From: Heterostelium multicystogenum
Lineage: Eukaryota > Evosea > Eumycetozoa > Acytosteliales > Acytosteliaceae
Assembly (NCBI GenBank): GCA_003667245.1
Contig: RCNN01000021.1
Coordinates: 1-64,000 of the forward strand
DNA: 64,000 bases
Direction: 5' to 3'
The position numbers and the translations under genes were made by a program. The notes beneath the pieces were generated by a model, which was not told the origin of the DNA, searched no databases, and saw only the letters and a list, made by a program, of their open reading frames with translations. This document shows, piece after piece, positions 61,475 through 64,000 of this stretch. How positions within the stretch are numbered: position 1 is the stretch's first letter; each line of letters begins with the position of its first letter.

Positions 61475-62378
61475 ATGGGGTACCTTGTCGTTGCGCACGC
61501 GATGAATGTGAAGCCGGAGTTAGAACCACTTTCTACGTTGCCGGTGAGCATTGGTTGGTCATTGCACCAGGATGAAAACGCCACGTCGTTCTACTTAGAC
61601 ACGTTCAAGGCTGGCGAAGAACGGAAATGGCCCTTTACGTCTATGCCACCCATCAAGGATGTACCGCTTTGAGCTCCCTCAAGAATTGGCAGCGCTATCG
61701 CGGATATACAAAGTGCTTAAGGATGCTCAGCTAGCCGACTACTTCAAGAGAGCTTTCCTGAATGTGAATTTAGCGCTGAGTAAAAGCCTTCAATTACACG
61801 TTTGCAGCTTTTGCACGGATGACGACGGGCTGGATTTTGTGTGTGTATCGTCGAATGGTGAACTGCAAAGACTGCGTTGCGTTTGCGGTGATCTGGATAT
61901 CACCTACGAGCTTGGGACGGTCATGATCCAGCCGCTTCTGATAGATGGGGTTGAAGGCACCGACGCAAGTGGTCTGCATGACCCAGAGAACGGCATTCAC
62001 GTCTTGAGTCGGAATATAACGCCCTCATCGTTACTGCATGCGGTGGCTTCAGCAGAAACCACTCGCTTTCTACAAGCAGAAAGCCCCCCTCTGGGTCTAG
62101 GTAGCTTCGATGGTCTGGGACGTCGCACCGGTAAAGATTGCAGGCTCTAAGATCGCCTCGCTGAAGCCTGAGGTGGTTGCTCAGAAAGCTTGGTGGCGGT
62201 TGGTAGTTGTATCGACGACTTCGACCCAAGCCAGGAGGTTTTCCGGGGAAAAGTAGCCAATTATCAGCATCGAAAAATTGGGGCCGATAATGGGGGCCAG
62301 TTTTCAAAAAGCTACCCGTCACGATGGGCTGCAATCGGCCAAAAGCTGACCTTCGAACAATATTCAAGGGCACCATAA
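61475..62378 (+). pseudogene. Hypothetical protein, AT-richer than neighbours, frames broken
   Basis: MGYLVVAHAMNVKPELEPLSTLPVSIGWSLHQDENATSFYLDTF runs to KDVPL, where an extra T in GCTTTGAG ends the frame. It continues ELPQELAALSRIYKVLKDAQLADYFKRAFLNVNLALSKSLQLHVCSF ... VASAETTRFLQAE, then after further shifts KIASLKPEVVAQKAWWR and DPSQEVFRGKVANYQH to a stop at 62378. About 300 codons if one gene. No signal peptide. The base composition is clearly lower in GC than the core genes, suggesting acquisition. The look resembles immunity-type proteins of contact-dependent systems, but I cannot assign a family. Confidence 0.5.
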
Positions 62379-62400
62379 ATCAGAAAAAAGAGTAGCGGAC

Positions 62401-62879
62401 ATGAAAAAGGAATTTACCCTTCGGACTGCACTGCCAGGAGATGGCCTAGCTATTTTCCATGTCACTCGGCAGTCAATAACCGAGCTGTCGAACGGACTCT
62501 ATACCCCAGAGCAACTCAATGGCTGGATGGGCGAAAGAACCCAGAGTTTTATGAGCAAACTGATAAAGCAAGGGCAAATGGTCGTGGCGCTGCATCTGGG
62601 AAGGATCGTTGGATTTGTGGATTCAGAGCCAGGAGAAGTGACACGGCTTTTTTCTCTTCTCGAGGCCTCCAGTAAGGGGCTCGGTGCTCATTTGCTCAAG
62701 ACAGGTATTGATAATGCGCGTGGGCCTGGCATCCGCGTCATAAAGGTAGAGTCGACTTTGAATGCTGAAGGCTTCTATAAAAAAACATGGCTTTGTGACA
62801 CAAAAGCACGGTTTTTTCAGCCATGGTGTGGGTGGGCAAACCCATAGAAATCATTCACATGGAACTTGAGTTGGAGTGA
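62401..62879 (+). pseudogene. GNAT-family N-acetyltransferase, frame broken near the end
   Basis: MKKEFTLRTALPGDGLAIFHVTRQSI, then MVVALHLGRIVGFVDSEPGEVTRLFSLLEASSKGLGAHLLKTGIDNARG, the acetyl-CoA-binding segment (Q/R-x-x-G-x-G/A like SSKGLGAHLL), and IKVESTLNAEGFYKKHGF. A run of seven A at 62779 and an extra C at 62839 shift the frame; the corrected C-terminus is VTQKHGFFSHGVGGQTIEIIHMELELE ending at 62879, 158 residues. It acetylates an unknown amine substrate. 22 bases after the preceding gene, also AT-rich. Confidence 0.75.
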
Positions 62880-62959
62880 TTTATTCTGCATACCTCCACG
62901 GGCGCTTGGAGGAATTTGATTCACTGACGAAAGTCAGCTTTGGGTCGAATCTGCCGGTC

Positions 62960-63241
62960 ATGAAGGGCAGCAGTCGGCCCAGAGTGTGTAAAAACGCTCA
63001 AGGCCTCATCGTCTTGGATCATTGACGTTCGTGGCTGAACGATCGCATGGCAAATGCTGCGTATTGCATCAGTCGCGACCTGGAACACTTCAACGCTGTT
63101 TTTACAGCCTCTGGGATGGGCCAAAATCAGCTTTTTATGCCGATAGCGCCTTCCATCAAACCGTGAGCACCGATGATTTTCATGACTCGTTTCATGTTGT
63201 AGGCGAGCACATTTAAACTCATCTCCGCGCCCACCCCGGCC
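62960..63241 (-). pseudogene. Transposase 3' remnant
   Basis: The minus strand reads GAEMSLNVLAYNMKRVMKIIGAHGLMEGAIG, typical of the C-terminus of IS1182/IS5-like DDE transposases, ending at 63127. AGAGTGTGTAAAAACGCTC at about 62980-63000 looks like its terminal repeat. The 5' part is cut off by the IS66 end at 63242. The stretch 62880-62960 shows nothing else. Confidence 0.55.
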
Positions 63242-64000
63242 GTAAGCGAACGGGCATTACAGGTTGCGTAACGGCAGCCAGTTATGCGGCAACAACCCGG
63301 CGATGTCACTGGCGCGCTGCGTCGGCAGCCGCATCAGCACATCCTTGAGATAAGCATACGGATCATGCCCGTTAAGCTTGGCCGATTGGATCAAACTCAT
63401 CAGCGCAGCCGCGCGTTGTCCGCTGCGTAACGACCCTGCAAAGAGCCAGTTCTTGCGTCCGAGCGCCCATGGCCGGATTTGCTGCTCGATGTGGTTGTTA
63501 TCAATAGGCACCGCGCCGTCATCCAGATAACGTGACAACGCCGTCCAGCGTTTCAGGCTGTAATCCAGGGCCTTGGCGATGGCCACACCCTCGTGTACCA
63601 GCTCGCGCTGGGCGATCATCCAGGTGTGCAGCATGTTCATCACGGGGACGGCTTTTTCTTGTCGTATTCGTCGCCGTACATCGGGCTCCAAATCGCGGAT
63701 TTCACTTTCGATTTCGTACAGCAACTGGATATAGCGCAGAGCTTGCTCGGCGAGCGTGCTTTTGTTCGTGGCGTGCAGGTCGAAGAACTTACGCCGCGCA
63801 TGGGCCATGCAGCCGATTTCAGTGACACCGAGTGCAAAACTGGCTTTGTAACCACCAAAATCATCGCAGACCAGCTTGCCCTTCCAGTCTTGCAGGAAGT
63901 TGCGTGCATGTTCGCCCGAGCGGCTGGGGCTGAAGTCGTACACCACTGCGCGGATATCGGCAGACGCGGTGGTTGCATAGGCCCAGACGTAGGCCCGATG
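63242..64000 (-). mobile_element. IS66-family element, partial
   Basis: GTAAGCGAACGGGCATTACAGG at 63242 is an IS66-type terminus (GTAAGCG...), directly before the tnpC stop codon. The element extends past the right edge of the window. It interrupts the transposase remnant next to it. Confidence 0.75.
63257..64000 (-). CDS. tnpC: IS66-family transposase TnpC, 3' part
   Basis: The C-terminal ~247 codons are in the window. DDE core parts are YDFSPSRSGEHARNFLQDWKGKLVCDDFGGYKA (second Asp), GCMAHARRKFFDLHA and the Glu-bearing VPIDNNHIEQQIRPWALGRKNWLFAGS. The IS66 C-terminal domain (AAALMSLIQSAKLNGHDPYAYLKDVLMRLPTQ ... LLPHNWLP) closes the protein. Frame intact in the visible part. Confidence 0.92.
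   Translation of the reverse strand, partial: HRAYVWAYATTASADIRAVVYDFSPSRSGEHARNFLQDWKGKLVCDDFGGYKASFALGVTEIGCMAHARRKFFDLHATNKSTLAEQALRYIQLLYEIESEIRDLEPDVRRRIRQEKAVPVMNMLHTWMIAQRELVHEGVAIAKALDYSLKRWTALSRYLDDGAVPIDNNHIEQQIRPWALGRKNWLFAGSLRSGQRAAALMSLIQSAKLNGHDPYAYLKDVLMRLPTQRASDIAGLLPHNWLPLRNL

Overview
The window comes from a GC-rich Pseudomonas, most likely of the P. fluorescens complex. This rests on the REP/REPIN repeats of the GTGGGAGCGGGCTTGCTCGCGAA type scattered through it, a lexA2-imuA-imuB-dnaE2 cassette, a DING phosphate-binding protein, and an Hxc-type type II secretion locus. No tRNA, rRNA or CRISPR array was seen.

Layout. 1-3.5 kb: quinone oxidoreductase, LysR regulator, alpha/beta hydrolase and zinc alcohol dehydrogenase. 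3.7-4.4 kb: Mn exporter mntP behind a yybP-ykoY riboswitch. 4.5-11.6 kb (minus strand): an RpiR regulator, a DdpX D-Ala-D-Ala dipeptidase and a five-gene DdpABCDF-like peptide transporter. 12.2-25.7 kb: a cell-surface-signalling trio (STN/TonB-like VreA, ECF sigma VreI, FecR-type VreR) followed by a complete Hxc-type T2SS in the order J-H-C-I-G-K-L-M-D-E-F, including a lipoprotein secretin. 25.8-28.7 kb: an IS110 element sitting inside a REPIN arm and itself split by an IS3-family element. 29-43 kb: the DING protein (LapA-like probable Hxc substrate, with a likely PHO box) and a TpsA adhesin of about 4,190 codons. This order matches the PUMA3-hxc-lapA-pdtA locus of P. aeruginosa as I recall it.

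43.3-46.8 kb: btuF-like, ferredoxin-like and btuB genes (minus strand, ATGA overlaps) behind a cobalamin riboswitch. 46.9-52.6 kb: the SOS mutasome lexA2-imuA-imuB-dnaE2. 52.8-57.1 kb: a hybrid sensor kinase and a UvrA paralogue. 57.2-64 kb: a mobile-element-rich end with a broken BPL-N-type gene, a complete IS21, an AT-richer hypothetical gene, a GNAT acetyltransferase, a transposase remnant and an IS66 running off the window.

A major caveat: many genes, insertion sequences included, carry one-base indels (mostly insertions, many in homopolymers) after which the same protein resumes in another frame. Some stretches (3.7-9.4 kb, 29.0-30.2 kb, imuA, istB) are clean. This looks like sequencing or assembly error rather than gene decay, so 'pseudogene' below mostly means 'frame broken in this sequence'.

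The most interesting signal is the leader of the IS110 element (about 25857-26030). It folds into stem-loops and carries, in order, a match to the left half of the REP target and the reverse complement of the right half. That is the architecture expected of a bridge RNA programmed for REP sequences.
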